From Flaccisagitta enflata (Eukaryota; Chaetognatha; Sagittoidea; Aphragmophora), in NCBI GenBank assembly GCA_965153355.1, contig OZ231127.1, positions 25,420,001 through 25,484,000 of the forward strand: DNA of 64,000 nt, in the 5' to 3' direction. The translations under genes were made by a program, and so were the position numbers. Under the pieces are notes generated by a model, which ran no database searches, had not been told where the DNA came from, and saw only the letters and a program-made list of their open reading frames with translations. The first letter of the stretch is position 1, and each line of letters opens with the position of its first letter. Shown here piece after piece: positions 1 through 10,263 of this stretch.

Positions 1-324
1 AAGACCTAACCGTAGCTGAATATGATAATGAATGAAATGTCGAGTAATATGAATGACGCTCGATATAAGTTTTTCATGAGAATTTAATCATTTTCTGCCA
101 TTTTTCACTCTAGAAGTAGAACACCGAACGACGGACTGGCTCTATCAAACCTATCCGTGGCTGAATATGATAATTAATGAAATGACAAGTAACATGAATG
201 ATGAACGATATGATTTTTTAAGAAATATGAAACATTTTCTGCGATTTTCAACTCGAGTGTGACCGACCAACCAACCGAACGACAGACAGAGCCTCTTACG
301 GAGGTGCTATGGCGCACCTAAAAA
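1..324 (-). repeat. Two ~150-bp tandem units ending in a hairpin-capped terminus
   Basis: The block CTGAATATGATAATGAATGA recurs at 17 and 161. The right end is the hairpin AGGTGC-TATG-GCGCACCT (302-319) followed by AAAAA, the HCE terminus, preceded by CCAACCAACCGAACGACAGA. Confidence 0.65.
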
Positions 325-636
325 GGAGCTGAAATAGAGTGGAGAAAGAAACTTTGCAAGCATCTAGTAGGTAGAAAAGAACAAGAGATAGAGCAAGGAG
401 TTGGGTTGTAGGTAATGTTGAACGAACGAAAACAAGGCACACTTACTTTGTTTAATTGTAAATCGCGAAGTAGCATTTCTTTGGAATGAAAATCCTTGAG
501 TTGAAATCTATCGATTTTAGCTTTTAAGTTGCTTGTCGCTATGACTAATTCTTATATGTAAGCTCTAAATCAAGGGATATCCATTTAAGGATGGATTTAA
601 GCCTAGGATTTCACTTCGCGAATCAGTCGAGTGTGA

Positions 637-824
637 AGGCCGTATACACGACTACCGATGTCGCGTGCGGGTGGGCAGGGGTAGAAATCAAAAAGGCCAA
701 CCCAAGCATTTGGGCAGGAGCAGTAATGCAAAAACCGCCCATAATGCCAAAAAAGCTTATGCGGACGGACGGACGGACTGACTGACATAGCGGGTTATAG
801 AGTCGCGTGCACGCGACTAAAAAG
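637..824 (-). mobile_element. Hairpin-capped element (HCE), arm type AGTCGCGTGC
   Basis: AGGCCGTATACACGAC at one end, hairpin AGTCGCGTGCACGCGACT then AAAAA at the other, GGACGGACGGACGGAC between. Internal GTCGCGTGC at 661 is the exact complement of the last nine bases of the terminal hairpin. Confidence 0.85.
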
Positions 825-907
825 TGGTGTGAACGGATTGATCGATGGGTCGATGAGCCCACCGCGGTGCCTGGCGCCTTTCCAACAGGCATTGACTTGA
901 GAAATGG

Positions 908-909
<2 letters not shown>

Positions 910-987
<78 letters not shown>
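910..987. repeat. (GA)n microsatellite
   Basis: About 39 uninterrupted GA units. Confidence 0.97.
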
Positions 988-988
<1 letters not shown>

Positions 989-1519
989 AACCAACACTGC
1001 TATGGTCGAAATATGAACAGTTATTTGTTACTAACGTCACTGAAGACATCAAGGACTTACTTATTCCTTATATCTGTTTCCGTCATTTAAAGACAAATAA
1101 ACTGCCGCCGTGCCAAGTAGGATGTAATTCTAATGTAACTAGATGGCTTTCGCGCGAGTGTAATTTCTTGCTGACGCTTCGCTTTCGTTTTTTTCTCGGC
1201 CATTAACGCGCCTGGTTGATCCTTGACGATAGTGACAGCCCCGAGGAGGAAGTCGTTCTTCAGCTTCACGTGGCTGTCAAGTGCGCAACGCGCGCACGCG
1301 CTTTGCAAAAGCGAAGGGGGAGAAAGCCCCCTGAATATTCGCTTGCATCCTTAAAACTGATTCCGTCTATCGCGCTAGGCTCTAGAAATAGCTATCTTTG
1401 TATCACTAGATACCCTTTTTGAGGCGTCATGATTCTAATGGACTAAAGCAATGAAATCTTTAAAGGGTATTCACAGAGCCCACACTGTATTCCGTATTAG
1501 CTAAAACTAGTAAAATTCA

Positions 1520-1578
1520 GAGACAGACAGACAGACAGAGACAGACAGACAGACAGAGACAGACAGACAGAGAGAGAG
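1520..1578. repeat. (GACA)n microsatellite
   Basis: GACAGACAGACA interrupted by GA. Confidence 0.9.
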
Positions 1579-1807
1579 GTTAGAGAAACGTCGCATACGG
1601 ACGGAAGCACGCATTTCTAAAGGTTATCACTAACAAAACGATGCTAACAGCTAATAGTATGGAAACAAGGCTAACACCTTACAGTCGCGCGCGGTCGTTA
1701 AGACCATAAGACCAAAAGACTAAAAGACTAAATGTAAATTGTCTTGAAATTACTTAAAAGGACTTAAATGACGTAAAATGACGTAAAATGACAAAAAAAA
1801 AGCTAAG

Positions 1808-1876
1808 TGTGACGGAAAGACTGACCAACCGACGGACAGAGCGGGTTATATAGTCGCGTGCACGCGAATTAAAAAC
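1808..1876 (-). mobile_element. HCE fragment
   Basis: CTGACCAACCGACGGACAGA plus a terminal hairpin TAGTCGCGTGCACGCGAAT; the distal half is missing. Confidence 0.7.
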
Positions 1877-2402
1877 TGTAACTCAATTGGCCAATTAGTA
1901 GAATAGATCTACGAAGAGAGCACCGCACTCCAGATTGTGCACAACGCACCATTCTTTATCGGATGATTTTTTTTATGACTAGCCAGCGTTCTGGTAAAGA
2001 CATTAAGTGCCTATTCATACGACGCATCTCTCCCACGTATTTCCTTTTCATCTTTCGTCTCATTCCAGTCAAGCAATCTTCACTCTTCTTTCTCTCGCAT
2101 CTGCGCACGTCAAACTCCCTGCGGAAATCATTGAAAAACAAGGCTTGATTGACAACTATCGTCACGGACAAACGAACGGGCGGACAGGGGGACAAATTTG
2201 TACTTATTTGCACATGCTTTAATACACCCTTCACTGAATAGATACACGCAAGGAGCAGCCATGTGAAAAGCAAAGAATCGTCCAATTGTCCGTACAAATC
2301 AATCAACATTTATGCAAGACACAAAACAAAATTGTTAACTATAGCTAAACGTTCTCAACGTGCGCACGCGCTCACCGAATCTACCAGACTATCCGTGTCG
2401 AC

Positions 2403-2481
2403 TCTTTCCCTCTTCGTTCGTGTCTCTGTCTCTGTCTCTCTCACTCTCTCTCTCTCGCTCAATTTCTCTCTCTCTCTCTCT

Positions 2482-2563
<82 letters not shown>

Positions 2564-2626
2564 CTCGCTCTCGCTCTCTCTCTCTCTCATAAAAAGTGTG
2601 TGTCTGTGTGTGTGTGTGTGTGTGTG

Positions 2627-2693
<67 letters not shown>

Positions 2694-2696
2694 AGT

Positions 2697-2777
<81 letters not shown>

Positions 2778-2801
2778 AATCATTGGTTTCTTTTACACAC
2801 A

Positions 2802-2889
<88 letters not shown>

Positions 2890-2890
2890 C
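2403..2890. repeat. Compound (CT)n-(GT)n-(CT)n-(CT)n microsatellite
   Basis: CT to 2589, GT 2598-2691, CT 2698-2773, then a second CT block from 2803 to 2886 after ACACACAC. Abuts the GCF element at 2935. Confidence 0.97.
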
Positions 2891-2934
2891 TTTATCAAGC
2901 CAAGAAATCTCATTTTCTCGTATTCCCCCTTTTT

Positions 2935-3590
2935 GGGCAGCGGCCCCGAGGGGGACGAAGTCCTGTAGAACACAGGGGGACTTTCGTTCGTCCGTTCGTC
3001 CGTTCGTCCGTTCGTCCGTTCGTCCGTTCGTCCGTTCGTCCGTTCGTCCGTTCGTTCGTGCGTCCCCCCCATTAGGCCCCTCAGGCCCAAAATCTGGCTT
3101 CTGAGACCTCAAATCTGGCCTCTCGGGCCTCAAATCCAGCCTATTAGGCCTCGAACCTGGCCTCTTAGGCATCAAATAAGGCTTCTCAGGCCTCAAACCT
3201 GGCCTCTCAGGCCTCAAATTAGGCCTCTCAGGCTATCAGCTATCTAAGCCTCAATTTATTGCTCTCAGGCTTCAAATCAGTCCTCTGACCTTTCAAGCCT
3301 TAATCCAGCTCTCTCAAGCCTCAAGTCAGCCCTCTAAAGCTTCCCATTGGCATTCTGAGGCATTATATTAACCTTCTTAGGCCTCAGTTTAGGCTCTTGG
3401 AGACCTTCAGTAAGCCCTCTATAGCATCTTATCCACTTCTTCAGGCAGGACAAACAAAAGTCCCCCTGTGTTCTACAGGACTTTGTCCCCTTCGGGGCCG
3501 CTGCCCTGCTTCCCCTCACTCCATTCACAATCACTCAAAGCAGGGCAACGGGTATCGCTGACCACATATTGCCCTTGGGCGACCTGTTCT
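2935..3590 (+). mobile_element. GC-box foldback (GCF) element, copy 1
   Basis: Inverted ends of about 55 bp: GGGCAGCGGCCCCGAGGGGG...AGAACACAGGGGGACTTT at 2935-2991 and its inverse at 3456-3508. Between them lie (GTTCGTCC)n and about fifteen 21-bp units (GGCCTCAAATCTGGCCTCT). Right of the second end is an attached tail (GGGCAACGGGTATCGCTGAC...ATTGCCCTTGGGCGACCTGT) seen in other copies. Confidence 0.85.
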
Positions 3591-3610
3591 GTGTCTCTGA
3601 TAATGTCAGC

Positions 3611-4003
3611 ATGGAGAAGAGAAAGAAAGACGATGATGATTTGTCTTTTGTCTTAGTGGGAAATCGACGGTGTGGAACCATTACGACGACGACGGCAACG
3701 AACAATCAAAGTATCGAAGGAATTGTCCAGGAATCTCCTGGGAGTGACAGACTTGTGCTTCTTCCGCTGATGCTACAACGCAGCAACGATTCCTTAGCTT
3801 TGAGTGAACGCGAATGGACAGACATACTCTCGAATGACTCCACGGATAAACTCATGAATGAACTCGTGAATGAATCTGATGATAGACTCGAGGATGAACT
3901 CATGAATGAACGTATTAATGAACTCGCGAATAAACCTTTTTTTTTTCTGAAAAAGAAGAGGAGAACATGGCAAACAAAATCAGTTATCGACAACATTGCA
4001 TAA
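3611..4003 (+). CDS. Weak ORF with acidic 12-bp coding repeats
   Basis: Frame from an ATG just right of the foldback element at 2935. It begins M-E-K-R-K-K-D-D-D-D-L and includes a run of (E/D)-L-M-N-E repeats from 12-bp units of the AACTCATGAATG type. Similar GATGAAC units occur at 4310-4400 in the exon-1 frame, so both may descend from one repeat-bearing sequence. No clear donor is seen. Its 3' part (TTTCTGAAAA...ACATGGCAAACAAA) recurs at 39590-39630, so the end is a dispersed repeat. Confidence 0.15.
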   Translation: MEKRKKDDDDLSFVLVGNRRCGTITTTTATNNQSIEGIVQESPGSDRLVLLPLMLQRSNDSLALSEREWTDILSNDSTDKLMNELVNESDDRLEDELMNERINELANKPFFFLKKKRRTWQTKSVIDNIA

Positions 4004-4106
4004 AACAAGGAAAAGTAACAGCATTTTTTTTTAACAAAAGATAAAAAAATGAATGTGTAGAAAGGCACGAATGGGAATCACAGAGGACGAAAGACGAGAT
4101 AATGAT

Positions 4107-4292
4107 TTAAAGTACACCATCAACATTTGGCGCAGGGAGCGGAGAGCGCTCAAGCAGCATAGAGCCGTTTTCACGTTGTAAAGTCACAGAAAGACGCTCA
4201 AAGAAGTGTCTTGTATTGTTCTTTTTGTCGCCACGCAAGTTGTTGGACTGGATGTTGACGATTTCTAGGAGATTGGCGGCCGCGTTTTCCTC
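4107..4292 (-). CDS. Candidate 3'-terminal exon of a minus-strand gene
   Basis: On the minus strand TTTGTTTCATCAG ends at 4293 and an open frame of 61 codons follows, from E-E-N-A-A-A-N-L-L-E-I-V to P-N-V-D-G-V-L and a stop at 4109-4107. Composition is protein-like. The exon starts in phase 0, which matches the phase-0 end of the exon at 44040, so the joined product would read S-M-K-E-E-E-N-A-A-A-N-L-L-E. That would need an intron of nearly 40 kb containing the whole IgSF gene on the other strand. It lies immediately upstream of, and antisense to, the tentative first exon of that gene; the open frame of that exon overlaps it by about 30 bp if extended to 4259. Family unknown. Confidence 0.4.
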   Translation of the reverse strand, partial: EENAAANLLEIVNIQSNNLRGDKKNNTRHFFERLSVTLQRENGSMLLERSPLPAPNVDGVL

Positions 4293-4342
4293 CTGATGAA
4301 ACAAAGGATAAACTCATTCAAAAAGGCCGCGTTGATGAACAT

Positions 4343-4978
4343 ATGAAAGAACTCGATAACGAACACAAGGATAAACTTGAGGATGGTCACGAGGATGAAC
4401 ACGGGGAAAAAGACAAAAACGAGGACGACGAAACTAATAACGATGATGATAATGCTAACGACGTTTTCGGCGTCAAAACGACGATGACGACGACGATGAC
4501 GATGACCGAATTCGCAGGTGTCGTTGCAGGTGTTGAATTTCGCGCGGGCGAAGAACCGGCGTTGAAACCAACGCCGCCAGAATCATCGCCATCTTCGTCT
4601 CCCTCTATGACGCCGGCGTCTGTTTCGTCACCGCCGCTCCCACCGCTTCCGCGGCTACCGGCGTCGTCGTTTCCACGCGGCGTTGATTTCAAGCCGGGCG
4701 AATGGGCGCCGCCGGTGGCTAGACGACATGAAATAAGGGAAAAGACGCCGTCATCTCTACCACCACCACCACCACCCCTGTCGCCGACGCCGCCACTGCC
4801 ACCTCAGATGACGCCGCCACCGCCGCCTCCTCAGACGACGCCGCCGCAATCTCGGTTTTCCGCTTCCCTTCACTCTAAAGAGAAAGCGACTTTGAAAGAA
4901 GTTCTCTCTCTCTCCTCCAACTCAGCCTCTTCTACTTCTTCTGCTCCTTTTGCCTCGGTTTCTTCCCATTATCCGAGT
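4343..4978 (+). CDS. Candidate first coding exon of the IgSF membrane-protein gene (acidic, proline-rich)
   Basis: Open frame of 212 codons ending at a splice donor: the last codon is followed by GTAAGT at 4979. The exon ends in phase 0 and the next exon (6907) starts in phase 0, so they join without a shift. Residues 1-40 are acidic and Asp/Glu/Asn-rich. Two copies of G-V-[ED]-F-[RK]-x-G-E occur at residues 63-70 and 113-120, and a proline-rich run spans about 139-168. All of it looks disordered and no domain is recognised. The ATG at 4343 is the first in-frame Met; the frame stays open upstream to 4259, so the exon could begin earlier at an acceptor. The start context is weak and no promoter was seen. 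It could belong to a different transcript; the shared phase and the unbroken frame into the next exon are the only links. Confidence 0.45.
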
Positions 4979-5210
4979 GTAAGTTGAACCTTTGCCCACA
5001 ATGAAGTCATTCTTTTCTTTTCTTATCTTTTCTTTACCTCTGGAAGTATCATCATGTGTTCGTCTTAGTCACTGAATCGCGCGCACAATGCAATTACTAG
5101 GTTGTTTGTCTTGTCTTGACTATCTTTGTCTACCGTTACTATGGCATCGTTTTTAAAGCCTTTCAACTTTTCTTTAACGTCCTCTTCTCCATCTATTCTT
5201 ATTACGTTTT

Positions 5211-5465
5211 TAGATGCGTCCTCGCATCTCTATCATAGGCTCTGTCCGTTGGTTGGTTGGTTGGTAACGCATTCATTAAAAATATCGAATTCATGCATTT
5301 TTTCAACAGAAAGTGGTCCTGACCCAGTAAAAGAAGCATACAACTTCTAATTCATTCAATAAATCATTTATTCATTCATAAATGACATTCATTCATAAAA
5401 AAACATTCATTCATAAAGAAACATTCATTCAAAGAGGACGCATCGTTGGCCTACTTGGCCTTGTT
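5211..5465 (+). mobile_element. HCE, arm type AGATGCGTCC
   Basis: Hairpin AGATGCGTCCTCGCATCT at 5212, GTTGGTTGGTTGG, a (CATTCATT)n interior, then GGACGCATC at 5437, the exact complement of the terminal GATGCGTCC, and GTTGGCCTACTTGGCCTTGT. Confidence 0.8.
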
Positions 5466-5608
5466 TTTATAAGAATGTCATTTTTTGGCCGAAGCCTTCG
5501 AAAGAGATAGAGATAGCTACAAATGAAATAACTACGATGTTCTTAATTTTGGAGCGATTTGAAGCCTTGATGTTCTTATAAACTAGGTTTTTATAAAAGA
5601 AAAAGTGT
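5466..5608. mobile_element. TA-flanked MITE, TATAAGAAC family, damaged copy fused to hairpin-capped elements
   Basis: TTTTTATAAGAATGTCATTT at the left and ACTAGGTTTTTATAAAAGAA...AGTGTA at the right; the left terminus merges with the end of the element at 5211-5465. Confidence 0.65.
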
Positions 5609-5636
5609 ATCTTTTTTCCCTGCAATTTTCTATTTT

Positions 5637-5803
5637 TAGTCGCGGACACGCGACTCTACTCCTTGCCGTGTCGGTCGGTCGGTCGGTAGGTTGGTAGGTC
5701 GGTCCGTCCGTCCGTCACATTTTTGAATTCCGAGCGGTTTTTGCATTACTACGGCTCCTGCCCAACCGTCCGCAACTGGATTGCCGTGTATCCGGCCTTG
5801 TTT
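5637..5803 (+). mobile_element. HCE, arm type AGTCGCGGAC
   Basis: Hairpin AGTCGCGGACACGCGACT; the internal site is GTCCGCAAC, one base off the complement. Ends TTGCCGTGTATCCGGCCTTG. Confidence 0.85.
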
Positions 5804-6079
5804 CTCTCACCCTCTCTATTCCTCTCAAATAACTCTGAACCCAGTCTAGCACGATGGATTTTGCACTGTGGTAGTGGTAGAGGCATATTTGCTCCTTTTC
5901 ATCACCCATCTTTTTTACTCCCAGCGCCTTCTCGCCACCGCGAAGGTGCGACGGTTACGCGTGAGCTCAACTCGACGAATTTGAGGGATTTGTCGGTTGA
6001 ATTGCGAAAAATGACTTTCCTCCTCACACCAGCGTTTCCTAAGTTGCCTGCTGAGAATTTCTTCGTTCGCTTCGTTTTT

Positions 6080-6503
6080 ACCAATATTTCCCTTTTTTCT
6101 TTCTTTTTTCTTCTCTTATTCCTTTTTTGTTTTTACTCATTTTCTCTTTTCATTTTTTTTTCTTTTCCCTCATTCTCTTTTTTTTTTTTTTTTCTCTTTT
6201 CCCTCATTCTCTTCTTTTTCGCCTTTTTCCCCTCCTAAGCCTTTTCCTCCTTTCTTCTTTTTCTTCTTGTTCTTATTGTTCTTGTCCTTGTTCTTTTCGT
6301 TCTTATTTTTTCTTTTCTACTTCCTTTTCTCTTTCGGCGCCTTCTTTTGCCTATCCTCCTTTCTCGTCTTTCCTCTGCTTTTCCTTCCTCCAATTTTTTT
6401 TTCTCTACTTCCTCCCTCTTCGACTTTCACTTCCTTTGCTAAGACACCACTCTCGCCCTCTGCATAGCTTTTCTTTGATTTCTCCTTCCTTTGCTTATCT
6501 TTC
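6080..6503 (+). other. Long pyrimidine-rich tract in the first IgSF intron
   Basis: Nearly pure T/C on the plus strand with runs of T8-T15, continuing after an HCE insertion to the acceptor at 6906. Longer than needed for a splice site; could be an expanded polypyrimidine tract. Confidence 0.8.
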
Positions 6504-6664
6504 TAGTTGCGGACCCGCAACTCTATAAGAGGCTTTGTCCGTCCGTCCGTCGGTCGGTTGGTTGGTTGGTCCGTAGAGGTGAATCGAGTCAAAAATTGGG
6601 AAAACGCGCATATCCGCCCCTGCCCACCCGTCCGCAACTGGTGGCCGTGTATCCGGCCTTGTTT
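6504..6664 (+). mobile_element. HCE, arm type AGTTGCGGAC, inside the intron pyrimidine tract
   Basis: Hairpin AGTTGCGGACCCGCAACT; internal GTCCGCAACT matches exactly; GTGGCCGTGTATCCGGCCTT end. It interrupts the pyrimidine tract upstream of IgSF exon 2. Confidence 0.88.
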
Positions 6665-6906
6665 CTTTACTCAGCTGTTCCTTCCTCCGATCCTTTTTCC
6701 TCTTTCTTCTACCTACGCTTCCTTTGACGCTTCACTGCTCTCTCCCTCTTGCTTTCTTTTCTTTTCTTTCCCCAGGCTCTGCTGTTCCTTCCTCCGTTCC
6801 TTTCTTCCTCCACGCTTCCTCGCTCCTCATTTTTTGTCGCTTCCGCATTTCGCCTCTCGTTGAGTCGCGTCGCCAATTTCTTACTTCCATTTCTTCTCTT
6901 CCTCAG

Positions 6907-8560
6907 GAAATGGATTCGGGGCTACGACCTAGTTTCGCACCAGCTTCGAGCAACCACATCCACCACCGTCAGCATCGCCCTACTTACCAATCCATATCCA
7001 GCAACCACCATCACCATCGGCATCGGCATCGCCCGACTTACCAATCACAAACGGAGGATCAGAATCTAGGGAAATGCGATAAAAAACACGAGAGAAAGAA
7101 CGAAATGAAAGAGAAGAAAAAGAGCGAAAATCTGGAGTCATCAGTTTTAACGACCGAAGAGTCACTTAAGAAACAAAGCCGTGGGAATCGTCCTTGGTCT
7201 CGTGGCTCTGAGCGCAGCCGTCGCCACCGCCACGTTCTCCGCCATCCCCGCGGCCTCCGCCACCACTATCGTCACTTCCACCGCCTCCTCCATCGCCACC
7301 ACCATCTCCGCCTCCGCCGCCACCGCCATCGCGACTTTCAGAGACGCGTCAAAAACGATCAACTCGATTTGACTCGCGTGAAAGAACGGGAAGAAAGTGA
7401 AAAAACTGGTTGTGAAAGGAACCCGTCATATGGGTTAACCGGATGTGATAGGCTGCAGAGATCGGTATGTGACAGAGATTCGCCAGGTGAAGGCCCCGGA
7501 TGTCATAAGCTCGTGCTATCGGCTTCAGAGAAGGACGAGACTACGATGGAACCAGGATATCATAGAGAACCGTCAGCAGAGCGAGTGACTTGCGAAGGAC
7601 GCCTTTCAAGCGAGGTTTGTAGAGAGGACCTGACAAATGAAGGATCGAATCGTTTTAAAGACCCTTCAAGATGTGAAATGGATCTACCGGCTTGTGAAAT
7701 AATCTCGCCACGTGTGATATCGAGTTTTGAAAAAGGCCCTCAAAGAGAATTAGCCCCCGAAAGTGTAGAAGATTACCCACGCCCTCTTGTGTCCGAACTG
7801 AACCGCCAGTCAAGACGTTATCTTTCTAATGGACTTTCAAACCTTTATTCCTACGTGTGTCGCTTTATCGCGCTTTTCTTCATTATGAATATTTTCGTCC
7901 TCCCTTCGTCGTCCTCGACGTCTTCGTTTTCTTCGTCGTCATCATTTCCATCGTCGTTATCGTCATCGTCATCATCGTTAAACTCCCTCTTTTCGCTAAA
8001 AGATGTATCTCCTCAAGATGTGGGCTATGGGCAGCGACGCCGTCAAGACCCACATGACGCCAAATCTGCCCTCGGATCGAGTCTAAGACGTTCTCCGAAA
8101 ATGCTAAAACGTAATCCAGTCACCCTCATTTCTACCTACGTTCGACCCCGATCTTGGACCTCGTCTTTGTCTACTCCTAATAAATCACATATGTCATCAC
8201 TGTCGACATCTTTGTCTTTTTCTAAACCCGAGTCATCGTCAACTGGTCTCGTCGTAACACCCCACCGGCGCTCCCGGCGTCATACTCTGGTTTCACGCCG
8301 CGTGCACTTGACAAAGAGATCGGCGTTGCTTGCCGGAAATGCTAACGGCGTCGTATCCTCAGCCAGCGCCTCGGCAAGTCATCCACGATCGGCGTCGTTA
8401 ATGAAACAGAAGTTAACGCCGCTTTCCCCCTCAATCGGCGCAGGTCACGACGCGGCGTCGTCAAGAGCGGTGACGCCCACTTACGTCAACATGGCGGCGG
8501 TTATTGGGGAGGATGTTGCCATCGACTGCCCGCTTCTCGACGCCATCGCTTGGCTTAAAG
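6907..8560 (+). CDS. IgSF gene exon 2: long low-complexity region, hydrophobic segment, first half of Ig domain 1
   Basis: A long pyrimidine tract ends in CCTCAG at 6901-6906, a strong acceptor. The frame stays open for 551 codons to AAAG|GTGAG at 8560/8561 (phase 1). Numbered from the exon-1 Met, it encodes residues 213-763: a charged region, a His/Arg-rich tract (about 309-359, from CCGCCACC-type repeats), about 100 residues of imperfect 11-residue repeats starting Cys-Glu/Asp-Arg, and a hydrophobic stretch at about 527-546 (core FIALFFIMNIFVL). Then come a Ser/Thr-rich region and the start of an Ig V-like domain (G-E-D-V-A-I-D-C with C753, then A-W-L-K with W761). The second half of that domain is in the next exon, which is the main evidence that the 3' end of this exon is real. 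The N-terminal part is low complexity and less certain. The hydrophobic stretch follows basic residues, which suggests a signal anchor with a cytoplasmic N-terminus. Confidence 0.65.
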
Positions 8561-8821
8561 GTGAGATCTTGTTTTTGCGTGCGAAAATTTGCAAATGCGT
8601 GCCGATTCGTGTTTGTTTTCCCAAAATTCGTGTGTGCGTGCAGCATGCAGTGGGCCTCTTGTCTGAGTGCAATATACGTAACTGTGCCTTCAAAATGCTC
8701 CTGGCCCTTTGGCTTAGCAAAATGACCTTGCGTGCGAAATCTTCCAAGATTTATTTACGAAAAATTCGAATGAAATTTTTTCGATTTTTTATGATTTTGT
8801 GTAGGATTAATAGTGGAGTGT

Positions 8822-9200
8822 ATTTATTTTTACTTGAGTATGCAAATACAAAAAAAAACATATTTATGAGCACAGCTGCTTGTGTGTGAGGGCGTTTTTG
8901 AGCATTTTAGCTCATTTAGCTCACTTAGCTCAGTTTATGCTTTGATTTCAAATACGATAAATAGATAAATATTTTTATACTTGTTTAAGCAAACAAATAA
9001 AAAAAACATGTCAGTGAGCAGAGCTGCTCTTCTGTGAGGGCGTTTTTAAGTATTTTAGCTCATTTAGCTCATTTATCTTGCTATTTTTCTCTGATTTTGA
9101 CCTAAGCATGCAAATACAAGAAAGCATGTCAGTGAGTAAAGCTGGTTGTCTGGTTGAATTATTTTGAATATTTTAGCTCATCTAGCTCATTTGGCTCAGT
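8822..9200. repeat. Three tandem ~140-bp units
   Basis: Shared blocks AGCAGAGCTGCT, GAGGGCGTTTTT, TATTTTAGCTCATTTAGCTC and TGCAAATACAA repeat at about 8880, 9020 and 9150, just inside the IgSF intron. Confidence 0.75.
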
Positions 9201-9299
9201 CCTATTTTTCTCTGATTTTCAGTGCAATCAATACATACAATTGCTTTTGATTTGATCTAACAAATAAAAAAAAAATCAGTGACTGAAGATAAAAAGCAT

Positions 9300-10107
9300 G
9301 GTGAAAAGTGATCAAAGCTTACAACTTTTTTCCCCACGGCGACAGCCGCCATTACTGGTAACAAAATCATGGAACAGACAATCCCTTAGAAGATGAATGT
9401 ATATTGTAAACAAGTGAGAAAAGCAAAAATGCACATTTGAGAAAAGCAAAAACGCACATGTATTTTTATTTCCAATCGAACAAGCCGAGGAGACTCAGAC
9501 GCAGGCGCAAAGGAGAAAGGGAAAAAAAGTATCGTCATTGATCACTGTCGGCTTGGCTGCTCTTTACTTAGCGCCCTCGTTTTTGTCTTTCCTATTTTAA
9601 AGGGTCGAAAAAGGTGAAAAGGTTCCGTCTGGGACTCTGAGCCGTGGCTCCTCCATTTGGAAATTTTCAGTATTCTGCCCTCGCACTTTTTTTTTTCTCT
9701 TTTCTTTTTTGCCTCCTTTCTCGTTAACCTTTTTTGTAAGTTTCTTTTTCAATCCCTAATGATTGTGTCTTTCGTTCGGAGGCGGGTGAAACTTCTACAA
9801 GAACGCGTCATGATAAAATCGTTTTTGTAGAGACAAATCTTTTAAGCTCGTGTACCATCCCGGATAAAAATCTTCTGTTCTGAAAAACTTTGAAGGTGTG
9901 CTGCTGTTCAATAAAAAAAACTACAAACTCTAGATTGGTTTAAAACAAGCCTTACAAGACAACAGTCACTTGCTCTGTTTTAAAATTATTTAAACAGCTT
10001 ACATCCTACATCCTTCCTTTCCTCACTTCCTCCCACTTTTACTTAAATATGAAATGAAATCTATTTTTCCCGGTATTTTGTCTACGCGAATTACTATTGA
10101 TCTCAGT
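9300..10107. other. Intron sequence, no element recognised
   Basis: AT-rich, no open frame of coding character on either strand; T-rich runs near 9690. I see no repeat boundary. Confidence 0.6.
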
Positions 10108-10113
10108 TTTTTT

Positions 10114-10263
10114 TAGTCGCGGACAAGCGACTCTATAAGAGGCTTTGTCCGTCCGTCCGTCGGTTGGTCGGTCGGTGAACACGAGTCGAAAAGTGGGGAA
10201 ACATGCATTTCCGCCCCTGCCCAGCCGTCCGCGACTGGTATTGGCCCTGTATCCGGCCTTGTT
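10114..10263 (+). mobile_element. HCE, arm type AGTCGCGGAC
   Basis: Hairpin AGTCGCGGACAAGCGACT; internal GTCCGCGACT at 10227 is the exact complement of the first arm plus loop. Confidence 0.88.

Noticed and set aside
637-824. HCE as a tRNA-derived SINE
   Set aside because: No convincing A and B box promoter pair and no tRNA-like fold; the A-run after the terminal hairpin is short.
1209-1222. CCTGGTTGATCCT, like the 5' start of 18S rRNA
   Set aside because: The match stops after 13-14 bases and the following sequence does not continue as rRNA.
2263-3104. Several open frames of Ser-Leu, Arg-Glu or Val-Cys repeats
   Set aside because: They are translations of (CT)n and (GT)n microsatellites; the same happens at 795-989, 23519-23864, 29467-29965, 40410-40936, 42286-42669, 54037-54562 and 62423-62864.
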